Below are positions 1 to 11,101 of a stretch of 64,000 nucleotides of DNA, piece after piece. The position numbers and the translations under genes are program-made. The stretch comes from Skeletonema tropicum. Lineage: Eukaryota > Bacillariophyta > Thalassiosirophyceae > Thalassiosirales > Thalassiosiraceae. Position 1 is the stretch's first letter. Every line of letters begins with the position of its first letter. The notes below the pieces were generated by a model. It was not told the DNA's origin, made no database searches, and worked only from the letters and a program-made list of their open reading frames with translations. The stretch spans positions 1,054,001-1,118,000 of the forward strand of contig CM074129.1 of NCBI GenBank assembly GCA_037178625.1, written 5' to 3'.

Positions 1-2100
1 CAATGATCAACAAAATAATCATCTTCGATTTGCCGCTCAGGCTGGCTCTCAAAAACTGTTTCTACCAACATTATCCGTGTTATCTACCTATTTTGGAGGA
101 GGTGATCATGCTATCCACACATCTGTTGGGTGGTTAATGACGCAATAAAACGGAAAGAGACGATATACCAAGCGAAAGAGTTTGGATTTACACTATTGAG
201 AGCGAGGGGGGACAATAGTTTGGTGTCCTCCATCTATATACAAAGAATGTCAGCTCATTATAGTTGAATTGTGTATTGTTGTTCAGATCAAATAATTCCA
301 AAGAACATGCACAAACTGTCACTCACTCCAATAATGTTAAACACCAACTGATCATATGCGCTTCACCATCATGGAGAATGGCTTCATAATGTCATGATGG
401 CTAGATTACTTCGTAAAGAGTATAAATATGCAACAAATTTATCAGCCATACCCTGCAATCACAATCCAAAGAGTCACATTGTTGTCCTGTATCACCTCAG
501 ATCAGCTCATCCACAGTGTTATTTCTCCATATAACGGCTGAAATATCATTGAATAATGAGATATTGTGGCATAGGTGCTGGTATCATATTATTTGGGATC
601 ATCTAAGACCCTTGCAACATATTGTGGGGTGCCGGTGATGTGCGTTCAGTAGGTAAATAATGAGAGTAATATGGATGACTCCTCACCAAAAACATTTGCA
701 ACTCCTATAGGATAGTTATATGAAGGATATATGAGGGTAATGACCCATTGGTTGAATGAGAACATGGAATAAATGACCCGTATTGACCATTTGACGCTCG
801 GTCGAAATACGGAAACGTACTATTTAGTGAGCAATACGTCGCCACACACTTAATATCGGTACAAATTGATGGGACCATTCGATTCTGCGTTGAAAATTGG
901 TCTAAATACAATATTTTGGGTTTGGTAGACGTAAGGTTGCCGGTGTTAAAGGCATTGTACTTGTGGTATCGATCAGTGCTGTCATGGTAAAATTGTGATT
1001 GTGTTATGAGTCGTTGTGAGAAAAGTGTGACTGTTGACGCTTAGATGAGTGTTATCTCGTGTGTTCTCTCTTGTATTCTCGTATACGAGCGTTTCAGAGC
1101 GCAGAGACACAATTACGGATTTTTGTGTGATTGTAGAAAAAAATCCGTCTCGTGTGTAGAGCGCAAAGACAGCCTCTAAATATCATCCACAAACTTTCCC
1201 CCGGGGGGATAAGAATTTTGGCTAGCCTGAGATTTGAAGAATTATCCCCCTGTATTACAAAGCTGGTAATTAGTAATTACTTCTACCCACTTATTAGTAA
1301 ATGAAATTCTGGGTTCTGGGGGGATGAATATTTTAGTAGGCTGATTTTGGGATGGTAGCTGGGGCCGGGGGAGAAGCAAAACTAACGGGGGGCGGGGTTC
1401 ACTCCGTGGAATTGAACCTGTACGTACTTATTGCATAAGTTCAAGTACAAGTACGTCGCCGGTTCGCCGCCGGTTCGCAGCCGCAGAGTTTCCCATAGTT
1501 CACCATAAGTAAATGAGAAGTAAAGGCGGCGTGAGCCCGAATACCAGATTGCATTTTCTCCCAAAAGTACACGATAGAAGCGACACTTACACGTGAAATA
1601 AACTTCAAAATATCACCTCGGATTGTAAGTAAGTATGCTTATGTAATGTTTGAATATGTATTGTGATGAGGGGTACTTTCTGTGGTAGTGTTCATTTAAA
1701 ATAAATGGGGGGGGTATGAAATTTTGATAAATATTATTTGTGGGTGGGTCATGGAAAATTCGGATTCTGGAATGAAGTTGAAGGTATTGGAATGCGAATC
1801 GCGAACGCTACATATATAGGGGAGGCAAGGGCAGTTGGGACGAAAATATTACCAGAACGTTGTAGGCAAGATAGATCCCGAGAAGGGTTCGCAAGGCTCA
1901 AGATGGAAGAACACCACAGCTTTTACATCTGTCATGAAGTACTCCGACAGCAGCAGAAGGTACTTATCACGAGTAGGTAAAGAGGCCGACAGAAGTTGTA
2001 GAGAAGTTGTACACACATTTCGAAACTGTCATCACTTTACTTAACGAGAAGACGGAAGACGAACTCTACACCCACCTCAACCTCACTAATACTAATTTCC
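1..2100. other. Intergenic, no gene recognised
   Basis: No coding region that I would defend. The sequence is AT-rich with frequent stops in all frames. Around 1199-1253 a G5 run, a copy of TTTTGGCTAG and a C5 run form an imperfect hairpin (GGGGGATAA against TTATCCCCC). A related C5/G5-bounded segment lies in the opposite orientation near 9515-9570, so this may be a decayed dispersed repeat. Confidence 0.4.
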
Positions 2101-2772
2101 ATGATGTTATCTCTTTCCTTCAGTAGAAATCATGCGATGATGCATTGCAACCATCTCCATCTTCCTCCCAACGAACAACCTCAGGAGCCGGCTGCACGAC
2201 CAGAACGTGAGGGTGATCTGCTCGAGGATTTCTGCGAAGGGCGGCTCCATTCACGCACGGAAGCAGATCAAGGTCACGATGAAGATGCAGTCCTCAACTC
2301 AACACCACAAGCTACAGTTACCTTTTCAGAATTCTCGTTGCTTTATCAATACGACTTGGGCTTGGGTGACAACTATCGTAACACGAAGTCTTATACCAAG
2401 AAAGACTACCAGGTCTTTGGTGCGCAAGCGATGAGTGAAACAATCCGAATCAGGAATCTGATCTACAGATCCCCACCTACCTCCGTCAAGGAATCTGCCA
2501 AGTATGTTATCCAGAATAACATCGTTTCAAGCGACGAATTTATAGGTCTTGATCATTTGATCCTAGGTAGACCTTCAGGTGCGTTGCAGGCGCGTCGAGA
2601 TCACATGACGGCTGTGCTGTTGAAACAGGAGGAACAGCGACGACAACGTGAGCATCAGCATCAGCAGCCCCAGGTAGAAGAAGACTCTTTGATAGATTTG
2701 GGCAAGTGTGCTGAACAGAGTTCTCTCAAGTCGACACAAGCTGCGATTGCTCGAGCTACACTATCATTTTGA
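2101..2772 (+). CDS. Lineage-specific hypothetical protein with GLDHLILGR-type motif
   Basis: Single exon, 223 aa. The function is unknown. The N-terminal third is low complexity. The middle has a hydrophobic/aromatic block (FSLLYQYDLGLGD), then a YTKKDYQVFGAQA stretch, and the C-terminal part carries EFIGLDHLILGR followed by an Arg/Gln-rich helix (AVLLKQEEQRRQREHQHQQ). This order, an aromatic core motif, then GLxHL, then a charged AVLxxQxxQRR helix, is one I associate with a multi-copy family of uncharacterised diatom proteins; that link is from memory, not a search. The long frame, in-frame motifs and balanced codons support it being real. A later Met at residue 2, 12 or 13 could be the true start. 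No signal peptide or membrane segment is seen. The next gene lies on the other strand, tail to tail. Confidence 0.65.
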   Translation: MMLSLSFSRNHAMMHCNHLHLPPNEQPQEPAARPEREGDLLEDFCEGRLHSRTEADQGHDEDAVLNSTPQATVTFSEFSLLYQYDLGLGDNYRNTKSYTKKDYQVFGAQAMSETIRIRNLIYRSPPTSVKESAKYVIQNNIVSSDEFIGLDHLILGRPSGALQARRDHMTAVLLKQEEQRRQREHQHQQPQVEEDSLIDLGKCAEQSSLKSTQAAIARATLSF

Positions 2773-3289
2773 CAGTAGAACAGCTCATCGTCTTGTCAAA
2801 GTCCCTTGGACTGGGCTGTCATTTTAGTTGAATAGTACACATTGTGTTGTCATTGATTCTAATGAAGAGTATGTAACAAGTAGCAATACAGATTAGGTTT
2901 TTCTAAGCTTCTTTCTCAGCTGTATTCCATTATTCAGTCTTAGGCTTAGTGTATTCTCCAGTCGATCCGGCCTGACAGGAACGACTACATCTCGGTGCTT
3001 TTTCTCAGTCTGCTGCTTTGCTCAAAGAGAGAAAAGCCAAGAAACAAAGTCTCAGCTCTGTGGCATTTATCTTATTCAGTGCTATTGAGTCTATTTCGAA
3101 TCTATCTACTTCTACTTATATCTACTTGTCCATTTTCAAGACAATGTTATTCCTCTCAACTCTCACTCTCAACCGAAGCTTTTCCATCAGCTTCGAATGC
3201 TTTTCTCTACTTCTTCAGATCTGTAGGCACAACATAAAAGGAGACAGAGACAAGAAGCCAACCCCCACCAAGGCAGTGATAGGGCTCAA
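2773..3289. other. Convergent intergenic spacer
   Basis: Space between two converging genes. I see no coding region, RNA gene or repeat. Stretches rich in CT (around 2995-3200) are consistent with untranslated sequence. Confidence 0.4.
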
Positions 3290-6200
3290 TCAAGCTGCCA
3301 AGTAGTTTTTCTTCATCAGGCCAATCAGAACCATCACTCTTGCAAAAACAATTGCTCCACAAAGGTAGAGTATATCATAAGGGATATTTTCTGGAACCCA
3401 CATGCCGCTGTATGAAGTTAACAAACCAAACCAGGTAAGATCATGAGGCAAATGAAAGTTAAAATGAAATCAAGCGACGATTTTCTTACCCAAAAGATAC
3501 ATAGATCCATTCTTCAGCTGTTCCGGTGCAATTGCCCGGAATTAGGTCGCCACGCCCAACATCAGGGCAGACTGCGCTAAAGAAGGGACTGCCATAGGAG
3601 GCAACAATCGTCGTATTATCACCTTGAAATTGAGAAGTAAACAGCCCTTCTAGAACATAATGAAGTGGAAAGAGCCAGTAACCCCACTGCCAGAATGGTG
3701 GAATAAACTGTGGCCGAATTAATATGCCGCCGAAGATGCCAGACATTCCAATCAATATACTACCGAATCCCTGGGCAGTTTGGCTGTCTGGAAAGACAGC
3801 CATGAATCCTTGGCCTAGGAATGTAAATACAGCCAAAGATAGGAACATGAACAACCAATATAAAAAGAACTTCCCTGCGTTCATCGCAAATCCTACTGTG
3901 AAGTACCATAGAACAACAAATACCATCGAAGCAAGGATGAGGAACGGTATCTCTACAAGGGTAAACGCCAGCCCAATTGCCCTGTAATCATACATCAATG
4001 ATGCCTTGTGTCTATAAAACATGTTCCTCTCCACTTCAAAGACGGGTAAAACTGTATTCATTGCATTGACGCCCTTCATTTTGTAACAGTTAAATGTGTG
4101 ATGTTAGCACAAGAATGGAGAGCCCCCATTGGCCACAGTGAAGAAAGATGTATTCAAGACTTACCAAGAACAGCGTGGTAATATATATTGAAGTCACACG
4201 ACTGTTCATATCGCCCTCGCTTGCGGGGACGCGTTGAGATGCAAAAACAGAGCCAAAAAGTAAAGCGACGATTCCAGACACCAATAACCTCACTTGATTG
4301 TATCCTGGACTCCGCCAATAGATTTTTAGTAGCCTCTTGAAAACTTCTCTCGATTGAAATGTTCGTGACGTAGGATATTTCTTGTCATAGGTAATCTTGC
4401 TACTTTCTTTCAAAGAAAAGGCTTCGTTCATGACGTCAATCTTTGACAGACACTCTACAGCCAAAGGAGAATTTGCGTAGGCATCACCGTAATCGAAAGA
4501 TTGTGCCCCGATATTGGTAGATCCTGCCCCAATGACAGTCAGCATCCACGTCGCGGCGTTCTCACCTCCCTTGATAGGTGTTGTAGAAGGGTATTTCTCG
4601 AGATAATTAATCAAGTTGTAGCTTTCAAATCCCAGGTCACCAAAATAGACCGTCTCGCCACCGCGTTTCAACAAGAGTAAGCTATCAAATGAGTTGAATA
4701 TAGCTACAGAGGGCTGATGTATAGTACACACTACGGCTATGCCCGAATCTGCAATTCTTCTCAAACTCTTCATCACTACACTTGCTGCTCTACTATCAAG
4801 GCCTTTGGTATCAAGAGGATGGAACGTAAGAATACTGTTTGTTAGTACAAAGCAAATAGGAGCAAGAGCAGACCTAGATGAGAATATGTTGTAGGATTTT
4901 ACTTGCCACTTGTCGGTTCGTCTAAAAAGATGATTGAAGGATTTGAGGCAAGTTCTACCGCAATTGATAGTCTAAAGAATAGAAGTGAATAGAGCACTTG
5001 TGAGAGGACCATTCTTGTTTTGTTCAAGCAATGCAATGATTGATCATCAAGTATTGTACTTACCTTTTCGTTTGCTCAAAGCTAAGATTCCCAACAATCA
5101 AGTGACCAATTGCGTTTAGCTCAAGCTTTTCCAAAATCTGTTCGGAAAATTTGAGTTTCGTATCAATATGGATGGACTCATCAAGCCTCATTTTCGTACT
5201 AAATTCTACTGTCTCTCGCACTGTCAGTTGCGGACTTTGCACATCGAACTGTTCTACATATCCCGACATACGCCGAAATGAGTTTGCCTCTTGAGCGTGT
5301 CCATTCACACGAACATCTCCTGTAATTTTTCCACTTGATTTTCGAAGAGCTAAGACGTCCATGAGCGTGGTCTTCCCTGCACCAGAACTGCAAATATTCG
5401 TGAGCCATTTGAGAGTGGAGAAGTCGAGAAGAATGGACACTCGATGTCGAACTTACCTGCCCATCAATGCCGTCAGCTTTCCGGCCGGAAAATGGCCACA
5501 GATGTTCTTTAGCAGATGAAGTTCTTCATTTGAAGTTGACGCTTTCACTGTGTAATTAATGTTTTTGAATGTCAACGAAGCTCCTCTTATCTCCAACGAA
5601 GCAGCTTGAGAATGAGTCATGACAGAGGCAGTTTGAGTCAAAGAATCTCCTTCATCTTCCACGTCGCGATCTGAAGCTCCACCAGATTCAAATCTTGTAG
5701 TTTCGAGAGCCCTAAACGTTATAATTGTTGAAACGATACAAAGAGCGATGCAAAAAAGTACTGTCCACCTGCACAATCACCATTCAAGTACGCATCGGTT
5801 AGGAATGGCCAATTCAACTTCAAAGTGCAGAACAAATTGGACTCACCACACCCAAACGTAATCATAAGCCTCCCCATGATGTGTGAAACCAAATCTCATC
5901 ATAATTGCTTCTCCTTTAGTGGTTCCATCGCTCTCAATCACTCCGAAGGGCGGACTCCGATACTCATTGACCACAACAGCACGGAATATCCACGCGAAGA
6001 GGTTGATCCAATAAATCCAAATGTAATATGATGGGATGACATCTGGCTGCACAGTAAAGCCGCTGAATAGGATCAGAACAACAATTGACACTGACATCGC
6101 AGCTAGAGCGGCAGGACGATCTCTAACTTTGGCAGAAAAGACGGAAAACATGACGTTGCATGTGAACGCACATAGGAGCAACAAGAAGAGGTAGACAACG

Positions 6201-8508
6201 TAGTTTGCAGCCAGAGGGACGTATCCGCTGAACCAGTAGACAATGCTCCCATAAATGAGCACGTCTTGGAGAGATGACGGCACTATTGACAAGGATCGTC
6301 CCAAAACAAACGTCCAGGTAGGATAGAAATGAGCATCCTGTTCTTTGTAGAACACGGCACGAGTGTCTATTTGTGGCTGCAATGATCAAGGGAAGGCAAG
6401 TATTAGGAGTGATGACATAAACAAAACCAAATTGTACTCTATGAAAGAGGTGAGAACTCACAGGAACCTTGAGCATTGCTCCCAAGCTGATAAAAAAGAT
6501 GGACTGGAAGTTCACTCCCATCCGTGTTTGTGGATCATCACTTTGCCAGAAAACCGTTCCCACGATTACACCCATAATCAAGCATTGAATCGTCCTAGCG
6601 ATGCGTTTAGTTCTGTCTCTCCACCATATTGTGATCTCTCTCCTAATCACCAAATTGAGGTTTCTGAAAGCAGAGTTGGCATATTTCTGGTTCATACCTG
6701 GTTTGTCTTTCAGAGATATGCCTTTGGGAGGCTGTTGAAGCTTCCTAAGAATCTCTTCTCCATGTTCCGACTCAATAAACTTTTGAGCAAATTCTTCATT
6801 TGTTAAATGGGTCATTTCTTCCGGGTTTTCAAGGTATTTTGCTCCGTCCTTTGTTGGGAGAGATTGAAGCCAATCTGCTGGATCCATTCGTTCAGGCTGC
6901 ACATACCCCAGTGATTTGAACCATTGAGTCACTTCGCCAACCGGGCCTGCATACAAAACACGTCCTTCACCTAGCAAAATTATCTCATCAAATAGAGCTA
7001 CAGTTTCGGGTGGAGGTTGCAGTAATGAAATGATTCGGATTGATCGTCGCGTCCTCGTCGTTTCCCCTAAAATCTTACAAATATCATATGTTGTCGCAGC
7101 ATCCAACCCTGTCGAAATCTCATCACTACATTCCACCCCTGTGAAAACATATACATGATTAGAAAACACAAGCACAAGCAACCAGAGACACATGTTAAGA
7201 AAAAGCAAGCAAAACAAAAAGAACAAAAAACTCACAAGCTTTCGCCGCCAACATCTCAGCAACACTAACCCTCTTCTTCTCCCCACCCGAAACTCCCCTC
7301 ACTCTCTCATTCCCCACATACGTATCAGCCACACGCTTAATCCCCACAGCTCTCATAATCAAATCCACCATCCACCGTTCCTTATCAAGCCCTGCCAACA
7401 AGGCCTCGGCATCTGGATTACTACTACTTTGTACGAATGGACCTCGATGTGTACCACCCCAACAACAATCAAATGCAAAGTCGACAGTTTCTTTGACTGT
7501 TAGATATCCATGCAATCGTTCAATTTGATCTACATAGGATACTACATTGGACCAGACAATATTGGAATCTTTGGAATCAACCCCATTCACAATTACGTTT
7601 CCATCAACTATCTTTCGTGGTCCACTCCGACAACATCCCAATAAACCATTTCGAGATGCACCTGCACTACCACTCTCTGGCAATCGACCCGCAATCATTT
7701 TCAACAATGTACTCTTACCACATCCAGGAGGACCTAAAATCAAATACATTTTCCCTTCCCCGAATACCAAATTGACATCTTTCATGATAACTTTAGTTTC
7801 ATAGGGTTGTTGACAGGATCCCGTGGAGAGGAATCGTTTGATGGAGGATAAAAGTTTGTAGATTGTGCCAACATTGGTTACGGTAGGTATATGATTGTTT
7901 TTTTGGCTGTTTATGGAGGATCTTCGCCGTCTTGGTCGCATCTGTTGTTCGACATCACCGTTTTCTTCCTCCTCCACCTGCTGCTGTGGCTCATCATTAT
8001 CATGAAGAGGAACCTCCACACTATACGACCCATTGGTCACACGACACTCGAAGCTGAAATGATCAAACCAAGACTCTCCAAACTTGTCTTGGAATTCTCG
8101 ACAAATTTCCTTTTCGATAGTGGATGGCTCTGCTGCCTCCTTGGAGTGTTTGCGTACGAAAAAGTTTAGGATGGATTGACGTCTAGTTTGTAACGAGCGG
8201 CGAATGCTGCTGCTGGTACTGCTCCGTCGATCTAACGGGCGACGTGCAGTAGTAGTAGTAATAGTAGTGGAAGTATCATGAAGAGTCGTAGGAAATGATT
8301 CCGTGTCTTGACCCAAGATGGCACGACGGAGTTGATCATCTATTTCAATGTTTTTCGAGTCGATGATTTCGAGGAGGGTTTGGATGGCGAGATCTTTGCT
8401 TTGTTGGATCTGTTCGTCATCACTGCTGCTGTCATCATCATTGCTGATGTAGGCGGAGTCGTCTGCGTCTGCGGTGATTGTTACCTCGGTTAGTGGTTGT
8501 TCGTTCAT
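3290..8508 (-). CDS. Full-size ABCG (PDR-type) ABC transporter, nine exons
   Basis: A drug/lipid export pump of the pleiotropic-drug-resistance group, layout NBD1-TMD1-NBD2-TMD2. My exons on the minus strand are 8508-7236, 7138-6462, 6376-5847, 5768-5457, 5387-5064, 4971-4907, 4802-4165, 4073-3490 and 3407-3290: 4521 nt, 1506 aa, the usual size. NBD1 has Walker A GPPGCGKST (about residue 257), signature VSGGEKKR (about 403) and DEISTGLD. NBD2 has Walker A GSSGAGKTT (about 931), a divergent signature LSFEQTKR (about 1037), FLDEPTSGLD and the H-loop CTIHQPS. Each TMD is rich in long hydrophobic helices, and the last exon ends with one. The N-terminal 190 residues are Ser/Thr/acidic and cytosolic, with the segment IDDQLRRAILGQ that recurs in the protein at 10589-11101. 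The start at 8508 was chosen over an in-frame upstream Met because homology to that protein begins after it. One intron uses a GC donor. Plasma-membrane location and substrate are inferred from the family only. Confidence 0.93.
4803..4906 (-). other. GC-AG intron in the ABCG gene
   Basis: The exon end reads ...ACA AGT G followed by GCAAGT, and the next exon begins GC CTT GAT after an AG. Splicing GC-AG restores TSGLD, the Walker B/D-loop motif of NBD2, exactly in frame. The nearby GT (three bases further into the intron) would give a stop after the same acceptor. GCAAGT is the usual form of GC donors. Confidence 0.8.
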
Positions 8509-10588
8509 CGTTTTCTGTACTGCAAAAACTCGGTAGTTTTGAGAGCAAGCGATGAAGATGAAGAAGAACACTTCAACAACTTCTTTTGTTGTGACGGACG
8601 GACGATGGAGGGCGCCGATCTCCCCAACTCGCTCGAGCTCTCATTCGATCTCATGGGATCGGCGTGCAACCTCCATGTCGATGGGCACGCCTAGACGTTT
8701 GGGTTCAGCTTTTAGTTTGTAGATAATATCGACCTCCTTTGACCAACACCAAGCTAGTGATGAAAAAAACATCCAAAGAAAAAAACGTCCAAACTTTTTG
8801 CCCCGCCATCATCACTCACAAAAGTGGCAAACAACCATGTCAGCACCCCCACTACTACGCACTACTATTGGACATTCGACAAAAATGGCCGATAGGAATG
8901 CTAAACTAAAGACTATTAAAAACTAATTAGTCTTTGGTTGATCAATTTATAGTTAATCTACATGGAGTTATGATGAAGTGCATTCTACCATTTCTGCTAG
9001 TAAATATCAGTAACAAAAATCGCCTCCAGCCCCCCCTTTGGTCTATGCTACTCCACAACTGCGAGACAAATATTGCAGGTGCGATGTTGACCAATGGCTC
9101 TATCGAAAGCTGATAACTTGGTCTATCAAATAATATCTGGTTATAGGGGTAGATATGTCTACTGGACGTATTATCAGGCTGCGGAGTGTGTCGACATGGT
9201 TGTTTAGAAACATTTTCCAAATGTTTGTGCGCGGCGTGCTAGTAAAATGCCTTCCTCAAGTTCACGTGGCCCAACTTCCAACATTGGACGTTTTTTTCAC
9301 CTCTAGCAAGAAGTGAAATAATGATTCGAGAGAATAATTCAGCTGACCTTGCCCTGCGAACCCTATCAATAGTCAATGTTACCAACAGAGGATACTTCAG
9401 TCATCGGCACAGCGTAGATACTTAGCATAGCATAACTCTAGAGAAACCCTCCCCTCAATGCCCCAAATATTTAGACCCCCCTCCCCTTTTAACTAGGGAA
9501 TTAGTATACGACTGTTTCGAAAGTTGGACCCCCTAATCAGACTAGCCAAAATTTTTGGACCCCCAGGAGTCTCTAGAGTTCGCGAGGATCTCTGTATCCA
9601 GCTAAAACCGGAACCAACCATGATTGTCTACAAAATAAATTCCTATGTAGGATTAGGAATTTAGCCGGATTTGTGGGCTCAAAAGCGAATCTGGGACTAA
9701 AACTATGGGATCGCAAATGAGAGAGTTCCAAACAGTTCCATTTCCCCAGATTGGGGTTAAAGCCTTGAGTTTGCCGGGGGGGTTAAACCCAATAATACCA
9801 ATGAGAAACTTCACTTGAAATTAGCTAAACTATGGGATCACAGATTAGAGAGTTCCAAACGGTTCCATTTCCCAAAGATTGAGGTTAAACCCTAACATTA
9901 ACCAAAGTTAACCTCAATGGTATTACTTCACGTGAAACTAAATTCTTCGAATTAGTGCGGGTTAACCCTGAAGTAGGCTTTTGTTATGCAACAAAGGCCT
10001 ATCCACGTGATTCATTATCCAGGTACGTAAGGGTAATCAAGCGGAACAGGAGTATCAAGAGCAGCTTGTTAGGGAATTAACCCGTGTACCATTGAGGATT
10101 TTCAACGCATGCAAACTGAGTGACTCGGAGTAGGCTTTTTATTTGTAAATCATATTGTCGTCAAGGGTATTCACCACTGTACCCGTGACGCTCGGTATCG
10201 CAAAAGAAGAGGTTATCCCCTTCAATGACCTGTCAAAATATTTGAGGGGTCCGTTAGCATGCCCACGTTTATTATTTTATTCTGTTTTGCTAAATAATCC
10301 AATCGAAGTTGTAAAACGGGGGCAAAATGCCCACACTGTGGATTGAATGACCGCCTCGCCGACAGGTATGTCAATGCGAATGCGAACTTCATTCTTCATC
10401 CCCATATAGAATTACAGGACATCAAAGGGTTCGGTCTATTTAATTGGTTCGGTTGGGTTTTCAAGGTTCTGAGTGCCTGTCAAGATGAGAATAGAGTTGC
10501 CACCATCTTGGAATGAGCACCTTGGTAAGGAGCAAGCGCCAGAACTCAAGCATAACTTCATAAAAAACAAACAACGAAGAAGGAAACA
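8509..10588. other. Intergenic region between ABCG gene and its orphan N-terminal homologue
   Basis: No gene recognised. It lies between the divergent starts of the ABCG gene and the related orphan tail protein, so promoters for both should be here. It contains a diverged direct repeat (9700-9893, listed separately) and G5/C5-bounded segments around 9466-9570. No remnant of ABCG exons could be seen. Confidence 0.45.
9700..9893 (+). repeat. Diverged direct repeat pair of about 65 bp
   Basis: Copies at about 9700-9768 and 9827-9893 share AAACTATGGGATC, GAGAGTTCCAAAC and GTTCCATTTCCC in the same order and orientation. They differ at several positions, so the duplication is old. No coding content. 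Confidence 0.7.
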
Positions 10589-11101
10589 ATGGTGTTAGCA
10601 AGGCCACCTGGAGATCTCCTAACGTACGCCTATTCACTTGCTCTCGCGGAGAGTAAAGCAAAGAAAGACGCCCATAGACCAAGCATCATCATGATGGACA
10701 CAATATCTGAAGATGAGAAGCCGACCAATGCCTCCGCTACTGCTTCTTCATATGGTAACATCGATGAATCGCGGAAAGAGGTTGCTCTCCACCAGCTACT
10801 CCAAATAGTTGATGAAAACAAGATAATAATAGATGATCACCTCCGACGTGCTATAACAGGACAAGGCGAGAAGTACACTTCCTCTGATGCAGTTGAGTCC
10901 ATTCGGCGGTCCTCGACAGGAAGCATATGCAGCTCAGAGCGACGACGACGACCCTCCACCGGCAAAGGCGGTCTCATCAACCGCTCGAAAAGACAGCTGG
11001 GAGCAATCTTTCGCAAGCGTAGCTCCCGTTCTGACTCTGGCGACAAGGAGTCTGGTGATACGGATAGCTCTATCTCCAGTGCTCCTACATTTCATAGATA
11101 A
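10589..11101 (+). CDS. Free-standing homologue of the ABCG N-terminal tail
   Basis: A single-exon protein of up to 170 aa without any ABC or membrane domain. Its middle part matches the N-terminal cytosolic region of the ABCG pump encoded at 3290-8508: LLQIVDENKIIIDDHLRRA against LLEIIDSKNIEIDDQLRRA, then RRSSTGS against RRSSTSS, and a basic stretch ending IFRKRSS against FVRKHSK. Matching stops just where the pump continues into its folded core. A start at Met35 or Met36 (10691 or 10694, MDTISEDEK) fits the pump's acidic N-terminus better than Met1. The C-terminus is Ser/Asp-rich. It is transcribed away from the pump with about 2 kb between the two starts. It is either a truncated inverted duplicate that kept an open frame or a small partner of the transporter. 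Existence as a duplicate is well supported; expression is not shown. Confidence 0.7.
   Translation: MVLARPPGDLLTYAYSLALAESKAKKDAHRPSIIMMDTISEDEKPTNASATASSYGNIDESRKEVALHQLLQIVDENKIIIDDHLRRAITGQGEKYTSSDAVESIRRSSTGSICSSERRRRPSTGKGGLINRSKRQLGAIFRKRSSRSDSGDKESGDTDSSISSAPTFHR

Noticed and set aside
1382..1564. 60-codon open stretch on the minus strand
   Set aside because: No motif, no plausible neighbours, short enough to occur by chance.
4090..4170. Extension of ABCG exon 7 through the GTAAGT at 4164
   Set aside because: Reading on gives a short non-homologous tail and a stop; splicing at GTAAGT joins LFL to GVNAMNTVLPVFE, the expected transmembrane continuation.
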